Of a DNA stretch of 5,044 nt, positions 1 through 5,044 are shown in pieces. Numbering within the stretch: position 1 is the first letter of the stretch; every line of letters begins with the position of its first letter. The notes beneath the pieces are model-generated. The model was not told where the DNA came from. It did not search any database and saw nothing but the letters and a program-made list of their open reading frames with translations. The DNA lies in NCBI GenBank assembly GCA_945907085.1, contig CAMDSS010000159.1:1-5044 (forward strand). The letters are read 5' to 3'. The stretch is from Cyanobium sp. NIES-981. Its GTDB lineage: Bacteria; Cyanobacteriota; Cyanobacteriia; PCC-6307; Cyanobiaceae. Position numbers and translations under genes: made by a program.

Positions 1-566
1 AGGTAGGGGGCGGGATCGATGACCGCGCCTAGATCGAAAACCCCCTGGTGGGTGGGGCTTGATTTGGCCAGTTTGTTGGCGAGCTTGGCCAGCACCTTGC
101 TGGGGGCTATTCCCACGGCCACTGGGAGGCCCAGCTGGCGGAGCACCGTGTGGCGCAACTGTTGCCCCCAGCTGGTGAGATCGCCCCCATCGCGGGGGCG
201 GTGCAACTGGCCGAAGGCTTCATCAATTGAGTAAATCTCCAGCTCTTCCACCCATGGCTCCAGGGTGGCCATCATGCGCTGGCTCATGTCGGCGTAGAGG
301 GCGTAGTTGGAGCTGCGCACGATCACCCCCTGGCGCTCGAGGGCATTGCGCACCTTGAAGTAGGGCGTGCCCATGGGAATGCCGAGGGCCCGGGCTTCGG
401 CACTGCGCGACACGATGCAGCCATCGTTGTTGGAGAGCACCACCAAGGCCCGGCCAATCACCGACGGGTCGACCACCGCTTCACAGGAGGCGTAGAAATT
501 GTTGCCATCGATCAGCACGGTGGCCCGGCCGCTGGGTGGGCCGGTCGCCGGGTCCTTAGAGGGCAT
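1..566 (-). CDS. umuC: UmuC-type Y-family DNA polymerase V catalytic subunit (partial, C-terminus beyond left edge)
   Basis: Error-prone translesion polymerase; in the family, UmuC with cleaved UmuD copies past damaged template bases. The 188 visible residues cover the N-terminal palm/fingers part of a protein normally about 420 residues long. They include the first catalytic Asp in IDGNNFYASCE (Asp20, with Tyr25 at the steric-gate position), the LSNNDGC motif (44-50), SNYALYADMS (86-95) and the second catalytic pair in YSIDEAF (Asp115-Glu116). The Asp20-Asp115 spacing equals that of E. coli UmuC (Asp6-Asp101). The frame is open to the window edge. The ATG at 566 lies inside the last codons of umuD, an 11-base overlap that implies one transcript and coupled translation. 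The first ~14 residues are a Pro/Gly-rich extension relative to E. coli, so a start at the GTG of VLIDGNN cannot be excluded. No Shine-Dalgarno is evident. Family assignment is very secure. Confidence 0.96.
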   Translation of the reverse strand, partial: MPSKDPATGPPSGRATVLIDGNNFYASCEAVVDPSVIGRALVVLSNNDGCIVSRSAEARALGIPMGTPYFKVRNALERQGVIVRSSNYALYADMSQRMMATLEPWVEELEIYSIDEAFGQLHRPRDGGDLTSWGQQLRHTVLRQLGLPVAVGIAPSKVLAKLANKLAKSSPTHQGVFDLGAVIDPAPY

Positions 567-1008
567 GGATGGTGTGGCTCGCGACCCCCCAGAGGCAATG
601 GTCCAGGTCGTCGTTGAGGGGCGTGGCTGGATAGGCGGGATGGGCCGCTTCCAGGTGCCATTGGCCCTGGTGCTGCACCAGCCGTTTCAGGGTGAAGGCG
701 CCTTCGATCACGGCCACCACAATCTTGCCGGAGCGAAATTCGAGGCTGCGATCCACGATCAGCAAATCCCCGTGCTGGATGCCGGCGCCGCGCATGGAGT
801 CGCCGCTGACGCGCAGGAAAAAGGTGCTGCTCGGATGGCGAATCAAGGCTTCGTTGAGGTCGATCCCGGTCTCGATGTAGTCATCGGCGGGGCTGGGAAA
901 TCCCGCGGCCACGCTGTCACTGGCGAGGGGCCGCAGGCAGCGCCTGGGCTCGCTGCGGAGCGGGCCGAGGACCTCAAGCTGGATCCAGGCAGGGGCCAAG
1001 TCGTCCAT
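556..1008 (-). CDS. umuD: UmuD, S24-family self-cleaving SOS mutagenesis protein
   Basis: Cytoplasmic accessory subunit of DNA polymerase V. In the family, RecA filaments stimulate self-cleavage, and the shortened UmuD' dimer activates UmuC. In this 150-residue protein the nucleophile is Ser71 (VSGDSM) and the general base is Lys108 (FTLKRL). Their 37-residue spacing is the same as Ser60-Lys97 in E. coli. The AGFPSPADDY stretch gives an Ala35-Gly36 cleavage site 36 residues before the serine, again matching E. coli (Cys24-Gly25). No helix-turn-helix domain precedes the peptidase, which argues for UmuD rather than LexA. The start is ATG at 1008; a TTG directly before it (1011) could add one residue. 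Upstream the frame is closed by a stop at 1048-1050. The N-terminal arm is about 11 residues longer than in E. coli. It is the first gene of a umuDC operon and has a LexA-like operator about 40 bases upstream. Confidence 0.96.
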   Translation of the reverse strand: MDDLAPAWIQLEVLGPLRSEPRRCLRPLASDSVAAGFPSPADDYIETGIDLNEALIRHPSSTFFLRVSGDSMRGAGIQHGDLLIVDRSLEFRSGKIVVAVIEGAFTLKRLVQHQGQWHLEAAHPAYPATPLNDDLDHCLWGVASHTIHAL

Positions 1009-1049
1009 CAATACCGCGCCGCAACAAGGGGGACCATCACCCGCACGCT

Positions 1050-1063
1050 AGTACAGATGTATT
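1050..1063 (-). promoter_or_regulatory. LexA operator (SOS box) upstream of umuD
   Basis: On the plus strand the site reads AGTACAGATGTATT. It matches the cyanobacterial LexA consensus RGTACNNNDGTWCB at 13 of 14 positions; the mismatch is T for C at 1062. It is an imperfect dyad with half-sites AGTACA and TGTATT around a 2-base centre. It lies 41 bases upstream of the umuD ATG, inside the spacer between divergent umuD and the MliC-like gene, so it could in principle affect both. The consensus is from established knowledge; binding is inferred. No clear -35/-10 pair could be assigned beside it. Confidence 0.8.
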
Positions 1064-1083
1064 GATTTTTGGCGCTTGCTGGC

Positions 1084-1125
1084 TTGGCGATGGGCGGCTG
1101 GTGCTTGGCGACTGGCGGCTGGAGG
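1084..1125. repeat. Degenerate heptanucleotide tandem repeat (six units)
   Basis: Six consecutive 7-base units share the approximate form YTGGCGR: TTGGCGA, TGGGCGG, CTGGTGC, TTGGCGA, CTGGCGG, CTGGAGG. At larger scale this appears as a 19-base direct repeat (1083-1101 and 1104-1122) with two mismatches. Related units continue upstream from about 1069 after a one-base slip. The tract lies in the spacer between umuD and the MliC-like gene. Cyanobacteria are known to carry short tandemly repeated heptanucleotides between genes; assignment to any named class is inference. Confidence 0.6.
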
Positions 1126-1163
1126 GGCCACCCTGGGGGTGTTGCTTTGCTTTGGGTTCTCCT

Positions 1164-1568
1164 GTGCTGAAAGAGGTTGGGGGCGCTGCCCTGTTGGGTC
1201 TGTTGCCGGTGCTGTCAGCTCTGGTGGCTGTGCCAGCGGTTGTGGCGGTGCCAGCTGTTGCTGTTCCAGCTGGGGCGGCGGAGCCAGAAGCGGCGATTCG
1301 GGCCACCTATCTCTGCCAAGGGCGCTTTGATGCGGTGCGGCTGACGGCCTTGTTTTTTAACGGCGAGCCCCGCGAAGTGGTGCTGCTGCAGGGGGAGCAG
1401 GCCACCCGCCTGCCCCAGCAGCCCTCGGGTTCGGGCGCCCGTTATGGAGCCGGCAACCAGAGCTTTTGGCTGAAGGGTGATCAGGCCACCTGGCAATTCG
1501 CTGCAGGGGCGACCTATTCCTGTGGGCCTGAATCGCTGGGTGCAGCGGGGGCCGTGAAGCGGCGGTAA
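1164..1568 (+). CDS. Secreted MliC/PliC-family C-type lysozyme inhibitor-like protein
   Basis: This is a predicted exported protein of 134 residues. From the GTG at 1164 it has a short charged start (MLKE), then a hydrophobic Ala/Leu/Val stretch to about residue 39, with possible signal-peptidase cleavage near AGA-AEP. The C-terminal domain (about 45-121) has the layout of the MliC/PliC fold: Cys51 near its start, PSGSGARY (87-94) matching the family's S-x-S-G-A-[KR]-Y loop, FWLKGDQA (101-108) matching F-W-x-K-G-x-x-A, and Cys120 at its end, probably disulfide-bonded to Cys51. Known members block animal-type lysozyme from the periplasm or as outer-membrane lipoproteins. No lipobox cysteine is visible here, so a soluble periplasmic (PliC-like) location is favoured. 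A TTG at 1062 would add 34 residues encoded largely by the heptanucleotide repeat and would place the start inside the LexA operator, so I reject it. The last 55 bases overlap the convergent membrane gene. The target enzyme in this organism is unknown. Confidence 0.72.
   Translation: MLKEVGGAALLGLLPVLSALVAVPAVVAVPAVAVPAGAAEPEAAIRATYLCQGRFDAVRLTALFFNGEPREVVLLQGEQATRLPQQPSGSGARYGAGNQSFWLKGDQATWQFAAGATYSCGPESLGAAGAVKRR
1224..1271 (+). repeat. In-frame VAVPA(V) triple repeat in the export region of the MliC-like protein
   Basis: Three successive copies encode VAVPAV, VAVPA and VAVPA (residues 21-36) with diverged codons. They form an Ala/Val/Pro-rich low-complexity segment that extends the hydrophobic region beyond a usual signal peptide. 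It may act as a linker between signal peptide and domain. Confidence 0.5.
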
Positions 1569-1753
1569 AGGGCTACGCCGGCACCGCCCCACGCCCCGGT
1601 CCAGAGCAGAAAGGTGATCAGGGTGCCCAGTTGGCCTCCCTCCAGTGAATAGACGCCGGATTGAATCAGGCCGGCGTCGATCAGGGAGCCACCGATGCCC
1701 CAGCCGAGCACCCAGCTGAACAAAAAGCCAATGGCCTGGAGGTTGCCGGTCAT
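1514..1753 (-). CDS. Small two-helix membrane protein of unknown function
   Basis: I do not recognise this 79-residue protein. Two strongly hydrophobic segments are visible, about residues 7-30 (FLFSWVLGWGIGG, rich in Gly and Trp) and 42-62 (TLITFLLWTGAWGG). They are joined by a short loop (QSGVYSLEGGQ) and followed by a basic YRRF and a Pro/Ala-rich polar tail. The Arg pair after helix 2 suggests a cytoplasmic C-terminus, hence an N-in/C-in hairpin. The ATG at 1753 is preferred; GTG at 1759 would add two residues, and the frame stays open much further upstream only as antisense to sdhC. The tail (about residues 62-79) is encoded antisense to the end of the MliC-like gene, so that part is under double coding constraint. 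It is divergent from sdhC. Its coherent membrane-protein character and clean fit between neighbours support a real gene, but there is no family match. Confidence 0.62.
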   Translation of the reverse strand: MTGNLQAIGFLFSWVLGWGIGGSLIDAGLIQSGVYSLEGGQLGTLITFLLWTGAWGGAGVALYRRFTAPAAPSDSGPQE

Positions 1754-1810
1754 GGCCACAAGATTAGGCGGGATCGCCCTGGGGGGCCCCATAGAATTGA
1801 TTTCACTGGT
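1754..1810. promoter_or_regulatory. Divergent intergenic region with a -10-like element for sdhCAB
   Basis: These 57 bases separate the divergent membrane gene and sdhC and must hold the start signals of both if the assigned starts are right. On the plus strand TAGAAT (1792-1797) matches the -10 consensus TATAAT at 5 of 6 bases and lies 13 bases before the sdhC GTG, which would give a very short leader. No good -35 at 16-18 bases was found. A GGGGCCCC palindrome occupies 1783-1790. No operator was recognised. Confidence 0.35.
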
Positions 1811-2446
1811 GTGGCGATCGTGGGTTCTGGGCGCCAGCTCCTCTCCTGGATCGCGCCAACGGGGTTGGTCTTGGTGTTGTTTTTGGTGCTGCACCTCGGC
1901 GGGGTGGCCCTGGCGGTGATCAATCCCGGCATCTTTGAGGCCTACGCCATGGCCCTGCACGCCAAGCCCTGGTTGCCCGCGGTGGAGCTGGCCCTGGCTG
2001 GGGTGGCGCTGGTGCATCTGGGCCGAACGGTGGCGAAGGTGATCGCCAATCGCCAGGCCGGTAATGACGCGGCCCTGGTGAGCCGCCGCGCCGATCCGTT
2101 GGCGGCCCTGGCGGCCCGCACGGCGCCCTGGAGCGGTGGCGTGCTGCTGGTGTTTCTGGTGGTGCACCTCAACCAACTGCGCTGGCCCAGGCCCGGGGCT
2201 GGTTTGGAATTGGCGCGCTTGGCTGAGGTGCTTGCGGCCCCCTGGGCTGTGGCGCTCTATGGGGCCGCTGGATTGGCCGTAGGCCTGCATCTGTTCCATG
2301 GCGGTGAGGCCGCCCACCGCAGCCTCGGGCTGTTGGAGCCGGCGAATGCCGGCCGGATTCGTAGGGCAACCCGCGCTTTTGCCCTGGTGGTGGGTGGGGG
2401 CTTTGCCCTGGTGCCCCTGGTGCTGGCCACCCAGGTGGTGCGATGA
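1811..2446 (+). CDS. sdhC: Succinate dehydrogenase/fumarate reductase cytochrome b subunit (B-type, di-heme)
   Basis: This is the membrane anchor of succinate:quinone oxidoreductase, passing electrons from SdhB through hemes to the quinone. The 211-residue protein has five predicted helices: about 13-36, 54-77, 107-125, 145-163 and 188-210. One histidine in each of the first four (His28, His69, His119, His160) sits where the B. subtilis-type single-anchor subunit has its heme ligands (His28, 70, 113, 155). The segment VGLHLFHGGEAAHRSLGL matches the family's HLxHGxxSAxxTLG signature. One fused anchor subunit, with no separate SdhD, fits this class. GTG at 1811 is chosen because it lies beyond the divergent gene and puts the first heme histidine at residue 28; GTG at 1820 is an alternative. 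An in-frame ATG at 1661 would add a hydrophilic stretch antisense to the neighbour and is rejected. Its TGA overlaps the sdhA ATG by 4 bases. The helix III-IV loop looks short for the family. Confidence 0.88.
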   Translation: MAIVGSGRQLLSWIAPTGLVLVLFLVLHLGGVALAVINPGIFEAYAMALHAKPWLPAVELALAGVALVHLGRTVAKVIANRQAGNDAALVSRRADPLAALAARTAPWSGGVLLVFLVVHLNQLRWPRPGAGLELARLAEVLAAPWAVALYGAAGLAVGLHLFHGGEAAHRSLGLLEPANAGRIRRATRAFALVVGGGFALVPLVLATQVVR

Positions 2447-4401
2447 GCCCCCGTTCCGCCGGGTTGCCCGATCCCCGCATTCCCGCGGGCCCAATCGCCG
2501 ATGCCTGGCGCCGCACCCGCGATGGCCTGCCGTTGATCAGTCCGCTGCGGAAGCGCCAACTCCAGGTGTTGGTGGTGGGCAGTGGCCTGGCCGGGGCCTC
2601 GGCGGCGGCCACCCTGGCGGAGCAGGGCTACCGGGTGAAGCTGGTCACCTTCCACGACAGCCCCCGGCGGGCCCATTCGGTGGCAGCCCAGGGCGGTATC
2701 AACGCCGCGAAGAATTACGCCAACGATGGCGACAGCATCGAGCGGCTCTTTGCCGACACGCTCAAGGGCGGTGACTTCCGGGCCCGGGAGGCCGGCTGCC
2801 ACCGCCTCGCCGAAATCAGTGGCGGCATCATCGACCAGTGCGTGGCCCAGGGCGTGCCCTTCGCCCGGGAGTACGGCGGCACCCTGGCCAACCGCAACTT
2901 TGGCGGCTCCCTGGTGAGCCGCACCTTTTACGCCCGCGGTCAAACCGGCCAGCAGCTGCTCTATGGCGCCTACCAGGCCCTGATGCGCCAGGTGGCCGCC
3001 GGCCAGGTGGAGCTCCTCACCCGCCGGGACATGCTCGAGCTGGTCACGGTGGATGGGGTGGCCCGGGGCATCGTCTGCCGCCACTTGCTCACCGGTGCCC
3101 TCGAAACCCATACGGCCCATGCGGTGCTGCTGGCGAGTGGCGGCTATTCGAACGTCTACTACCTCTCCACCAACGCCCTCAAATCCAATGCCAGTGGGAT
3201 TTGGGCGGCCCATCGCCAGGGGGCGTTGTTTGCCAATCCCTGCTTTACCCAGATCCATCCCACCTGCATCCCCAGTGGCGACGCCTTCCAAAGCAAGCTC
3301 ACCTTGATGAGCGAGAGCCTGCGCAACGACGGCCGGGTGTGGTTACCGGCTAAGCGGGATGACCTCCGAGCGGCGGCGGCGATCCCAGAGGCGGAGCGCG
3401 ATTATTTCCTCGAACGCCAATACCCGGCCTACGGAAACATGGTGCCCCGGGATGTGGCCTCCCGCCGGGCCCGGGAGCTCTGCAATGGCGGCCAGGGGGT
3501 GGGGCCGGGGGGCCGGTCGGTCTACCTGGATTTCAACGACGCCATTGCGGATCACGGCCGCGCCACGATTGCCGCGCGCTACGGCAACTTGTTTGAGATG
3601 TATGAGCGCATCACCGGCGATGACCCAATGGCTGGGCCGATGCGGATCTATCCGGCTCCCCACTACACGATGGGGGGCCTGTGGGTGGACTACCACCTGA
3701 TGAGCTCGATCCCCGGCCTGTTTGTGCTGGGCGAGGCCAATTTTTCCGAACACGGTGCCAATCGTTTGGGCGCGAGTGCCCTAATGCAGGGGCTAGCCGA
3801 TGGTTATTTCATTGCACCGGCCACGGTGACCGCCTGGCTGGCGGGCCACCCCACCCCGGAGATTGCACCCGACCATCCCGCCTGCCGCGAAGCCGAAGCC
3901 CGCGCCGATGGGCGCTTACAGGCCCTGCTCGCCGCGGGCGGTAGCCAGCCCGTGGATGGCTTCCACCGGGAGCTGGGCCATTTGATGATTGAGTACTGCG
4001 GCATTAGCCGCTGCGCCGAGGGCTTGCAAACGGGGTTGAAGCAGGTGGCCCTCCTCGAGGCGCGCTTTCACCAGGAGGTGCGGGTGCCAGGGGAGGCCAC
4101 GGGGCCCAATGGCGAACTGGAGAAGGCCCTGCGGGTGGCCGATTTCTTCTCCCTGGCCCAGTTGATGCTGCGCGATGCCCTGGCCCGGGAGGAATCCTGC
4201 GGGGCCCATTTCCGCGAAGAGCACCAAACGCCAGAGGGGGAGGCCCTTCGCGACGATGGCAGCTTTGCCCATATCGCCGCTTGGCAGTACCAACCGGGCA
4301 GCGGCGAACCGACCCAACTAGCACGAGCGGGGGAACCCGTGCGCCACAGCGAGCCCCTGCAGTTCACGCTGATGCAGCCCAGCACCCGCAATTACCGATG
4401 A
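2443..4401 (+). CDS. sdhA: Succinate dehydrogenase/fumarate reductase flavoprotein subunit (B. subtilis/Bacteroides type)
   Basis: Catalytic subunit interconverting succinate and fumarate with covalently bound FAD, in the TCA cycle and quinone-linked respiration. It acts on the cytoplasmic face of the membrane, docked on SdhB. At 652 residues it is full length for this long subgroup. Visible elements in order: FAD dinucleotide fold GSGLAG (46-51); RRAHSVAAQGG, where His78 is the expected covalent FAD link; the HPT motif with His272; PRDVASR with Arg336 as the probable catalytic proton-shuttle arginine; HYTMGG with His407; ANRLGAS with Arg441, contacting substrate carboxylates. The C-terminal helical domain ends in RNYR. 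The phrases AQGGINAAKNYANDGD and SRTFYARGQTGQQLL are typical of the Bacteroidetes/B. subtilis subgroup rather than the E. coli type. The ATG overlaps the sdhC stop (ATGA); AGGTGG at 2433-2438 is a plausible ribosome site. No active-site residue is missing. Confidence 0.97.
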   Translation: MSPRSAGLPDPRIPAGPIADAWRRTRDGLPLISPLRKRQLQVLVVGSGLAGASAAATLAEQGYRVKLVTFHDSPRRAHSVAAQGGINAAKNYANDGDSIERLFADTLKGGDFRAREAGCHRLAEISGGIIDQCVAQGVPFAREYGGTLANRNFGGSLVSRTFYARGQTGQQLLYGAYQALMRQVAAGQVELLTRRDMLELVTVDGVARGIVCRHLLTGALETHTAHAVLLASGGYSNVYYLSTNALKSNASGIWAAHRQGALFANPCFTQIHPTCIPSGDAFQSKLTLMSESLRNDGRVWLPAKRDDLRAAAAIPEAERDYFLERQYPAYGNMVPRDVASRRARELCNGGQGVGPGGRSVYLDFNDAIADHGRATIAARYGNLFEMYERITGDDPMAGPMRIYPAPHYTMGGLWVDYHLMSSIPGLFVLGEANFSEHGANRLGASALMQGLADGYFIAPATVTAWLAGHPTPEIAPDHPACREAEARADGRLQALLAAGGSQPVDGFHRELGHLMIEYCGISRCAEGLQTGLKQVALLEARFHQEVRVPGEATGPNGELEKALRVADFFSLAQLMLRDALAREESCGAHFREEHQTPEGEALRDDGSFAHIAAWQYQPGSGEPTQLARAGEPVRHSEPLQFTLMQPSTRNYR

Positions 4402-5044
4402 GTGGCACCCTCTCGCTCAACCTGCGGATCTGGCGGCAGGTGGGTCCCGATGGCCCAGGTCCCGATGGTCAGGGTGGCTATGGGAGCTATCGGCTGGAGC
4501 AGATCTCCAGGGATCTCTCGTTGCTGGAGGCCCTCGACGTGCTCAATGAGCAGTTGATTGGGGCCGGCGAGAGGCCGGTGACCTTTGAGCACGATTGCCG
4601 CGAGGGCATCTGCGGCAGCTGCGGCTTCTTGGTGAATGGCCAGGCCCACGGCCCCCAGCGGGCCACCACGGTGTGCCAGCTCTACCTCCGCCAATTCAAG
4701 GATGGCGACACCCTGGTGCTGGATCCCTGGCGGGCCAAGGCCTTCCCCCTGATTCAAGATTTGGCGGTGGATCGCGCCAGCTTGGATTCCCTGATTGGCG
4801 CGGGGGGCTATTGCTCGGTGAACACCGGCAATGCCCCCGAGGCCAATGGGACCTTGATCGGTAAAGACCAGGCGGCCTCAGCGTTTGACACGGCCACCTG
4901 CATTGGCTGTGGGGCCTGTGTGGCCAGTTGCCGCAATGCCTCGGCCAGCTTGTTTGTGGCCGCCAAGTTGGCCCATCTGGCCCAATTACCCCAGGGCCAA
5001 CCGGAGCGGAGCCATCGGGCCCGGGCCATGCAGGCCGAGATGGA
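4398..5044 (+). CDS. sdhB: Succinate dehydrogenase/fumarate reductase iron-sulfur subunit (partial, C-terminus beyond right edge)
   Basis: Electron-transfer subunit linking the SdhA flavin to the SdhC hemes through three Fe-S clusters. The 215 complete codons visible cover most of a protein usually about 240-250 residues long. The N-terminal ferredoxin-like domain carries the [2Fe-2S] ligands Cys67, Cys72, Cys75 and Cys93 (CREGICGSC, then a later Cys). The second domain shows CIGCGACVASC: Cys168, Cys171 and Cys174 for the [4Fe-4S] cluster and Cys178 for the [3Fe-4S] cluster. The remaining cluster cysteines should lie just past the edge. NEQLI (50-54), RAKAFP (112-117) and SVNTGNA (140-146) match the Bacteroidetes-type subgroup, in agreement with SdhA. 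The ATG overlaps the sdhA stop by 4 bases, implying translational coupling. An insert rich in Pro, Asp and Gly (about 16-29) follows the first strand. Cys139 is an additional cysteine not needed by the known clusters. Confidence 0.96.
   Translation, partial: MSGTLSLNLRIWRQVGPDGPGPDGQGGYGSYRLEQISRDLSLLEALDVLNEQLIGAGERPVTFEHDCREGICGSCGFLVNGQAHGPQRATTVCQLYLRQFKDGDTLVLDPWRAKAFPLIQDLAVDRASLDSLIGAGGYCSVNTGNAPEANGTLIGKDQAASAFDTATCIGCGACVASCRNASASLFVAAKLAHLAQLPQGQPERSHRARAMQAEM
4443..4468 (+). repeat. Short in-frame direct repeat near the start of sdhB
   Basis: The 11-mer GGTCCCGATGG occurs twice, at 4443-4453 and 4458-4468, with a 15-base period. It encodes GPDGP then GPDGQ. The period is a multiple of three, so copy-number change would keep the frame; it lies in a probable surface loop of the ferredoxin-like domain. 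Confidence 0.6.

Noticed and set aside
499..1065. Plus-strand open frame of 188 codons
   Set aside because: It is antisense to umuD and the start of umuC, whose catalytic motifs and family spacing are clear; its translation is low-complexity and matches no family I recognise.
1062..1163. TTG-initiated N-terminal extension of the MliC-like protein
   Set aside because: It would begin inside the LexA operator and be encoded mainly by tandem heptamers, pushing the hydrophobic export segment inward. GTG at 1164 gives a normal signal peptide position.
1076..1330. Plus-strand frame with a GFSC segment resembling a lipobox
   Set aside because: It would suit a lipoprotein MliC, but it is in a different frame from the MliC domain and turns into Cys/Gly/Ser-rich nonsense; I see no reason to propose a frameshift.
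1561..1588. Inverted repeat GGCGGT...ACCGCC near the end of the MliC-like gene
   Set aside because: The stem is only 6 bases with a 16-base loop, has no T-run, and lies within the coding sequence of the minus-strand gene, so it is not a convincing terminator.
1661..1810. ATG-initiated N-terminal extension of sdhC
   Set aside because: The 50 extra residues are hydrophilic, lie largely antisense to the divergent membrane gene, and are absent from the cytochrome b family.
1514..2494. Minus-strand open frame of 326 codons
   Set aside because: Only the last 79 residues look like a protein. The upstream part is a His/Gln/Arg-rich stretch antisense to sdhC, typical of a shadow frame in GC-rich DNA.
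2257..3291. Minus-strand open frame of 344 codons
   Set aside because: It is antisense to the end of sdhC and the start of sdhA, both strongly supported; its translation is Gly/Ala/His-rich without recognisable domains.

Overview
This is a GC-rich, gene-dense window. It most likely comes from a picocyanobacterium of the Synechococcus/Cyanobium type. That assignment is an inference from three things: the base composition, a near-perfect match to the cyanobacterial LexA operator in front of umuD, and the mix of gene families. No RNA gene, rRNA or marker gene settles it.

Layout, left to right. Positions 1-1008 (minus strand) hold an SOS mutagenesis operon: umuD, then umuC, which overlaps it by 11 bases and runs off the left edge. 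A 155-base spacer (1009-1163) follows, with a LexA-type operator at 1050-1063 and a degenerate heptanucleotide tandem repeat at 1084-1125. Divergent from umuD is a small secreted protein of the MliC/PliC family, inhibitors of C-type lysozyme (1164-1568, plus). Its 3' end overlaps, tail to tail, a 79-residue two-helix membrane protein of unknown function (1514-1753, minus). A 57-base spacer then separates that gene from the sdhCAB operon on the plus strand (1811 to the right edge). sdhC encodes a five-helix di-heme cytochrome b, sdhA the flavoprotein and sdhB the iron-sulfur subunit, cut off by the window end. The three sdh genes are joined by 4-base ATGA stop/start overlaps.

How the genes work together. 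UmuD, after RecA-stimulated self-cleavage, activates UmuC as an error-prone DNA polymerase for damage bypass; the operator suggests LexA control. SdhC, SdhA and SdhB form one membrane complex that moves electrons between succinate/fumarate and the quinone pool. The complex is of the Bacillus subtilis/Bacteroides type: one cytochrome b subunit with four heme-ligand histidines, and a long flavoprotein. I infer that in a cyanobacterium it would feed the plastoquinone pool.

I did not find a clearly new multi-gene system. The points most worth a second look are the B-type sdhCAB operon in a probable cyanobacterium, the lysozyme-inhibitor homologue next to the SOS operator, and the small overlapping membrane gene. 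No tRNA, CRISPR array, insertion sequence or convincing hairpin terminator was seen.
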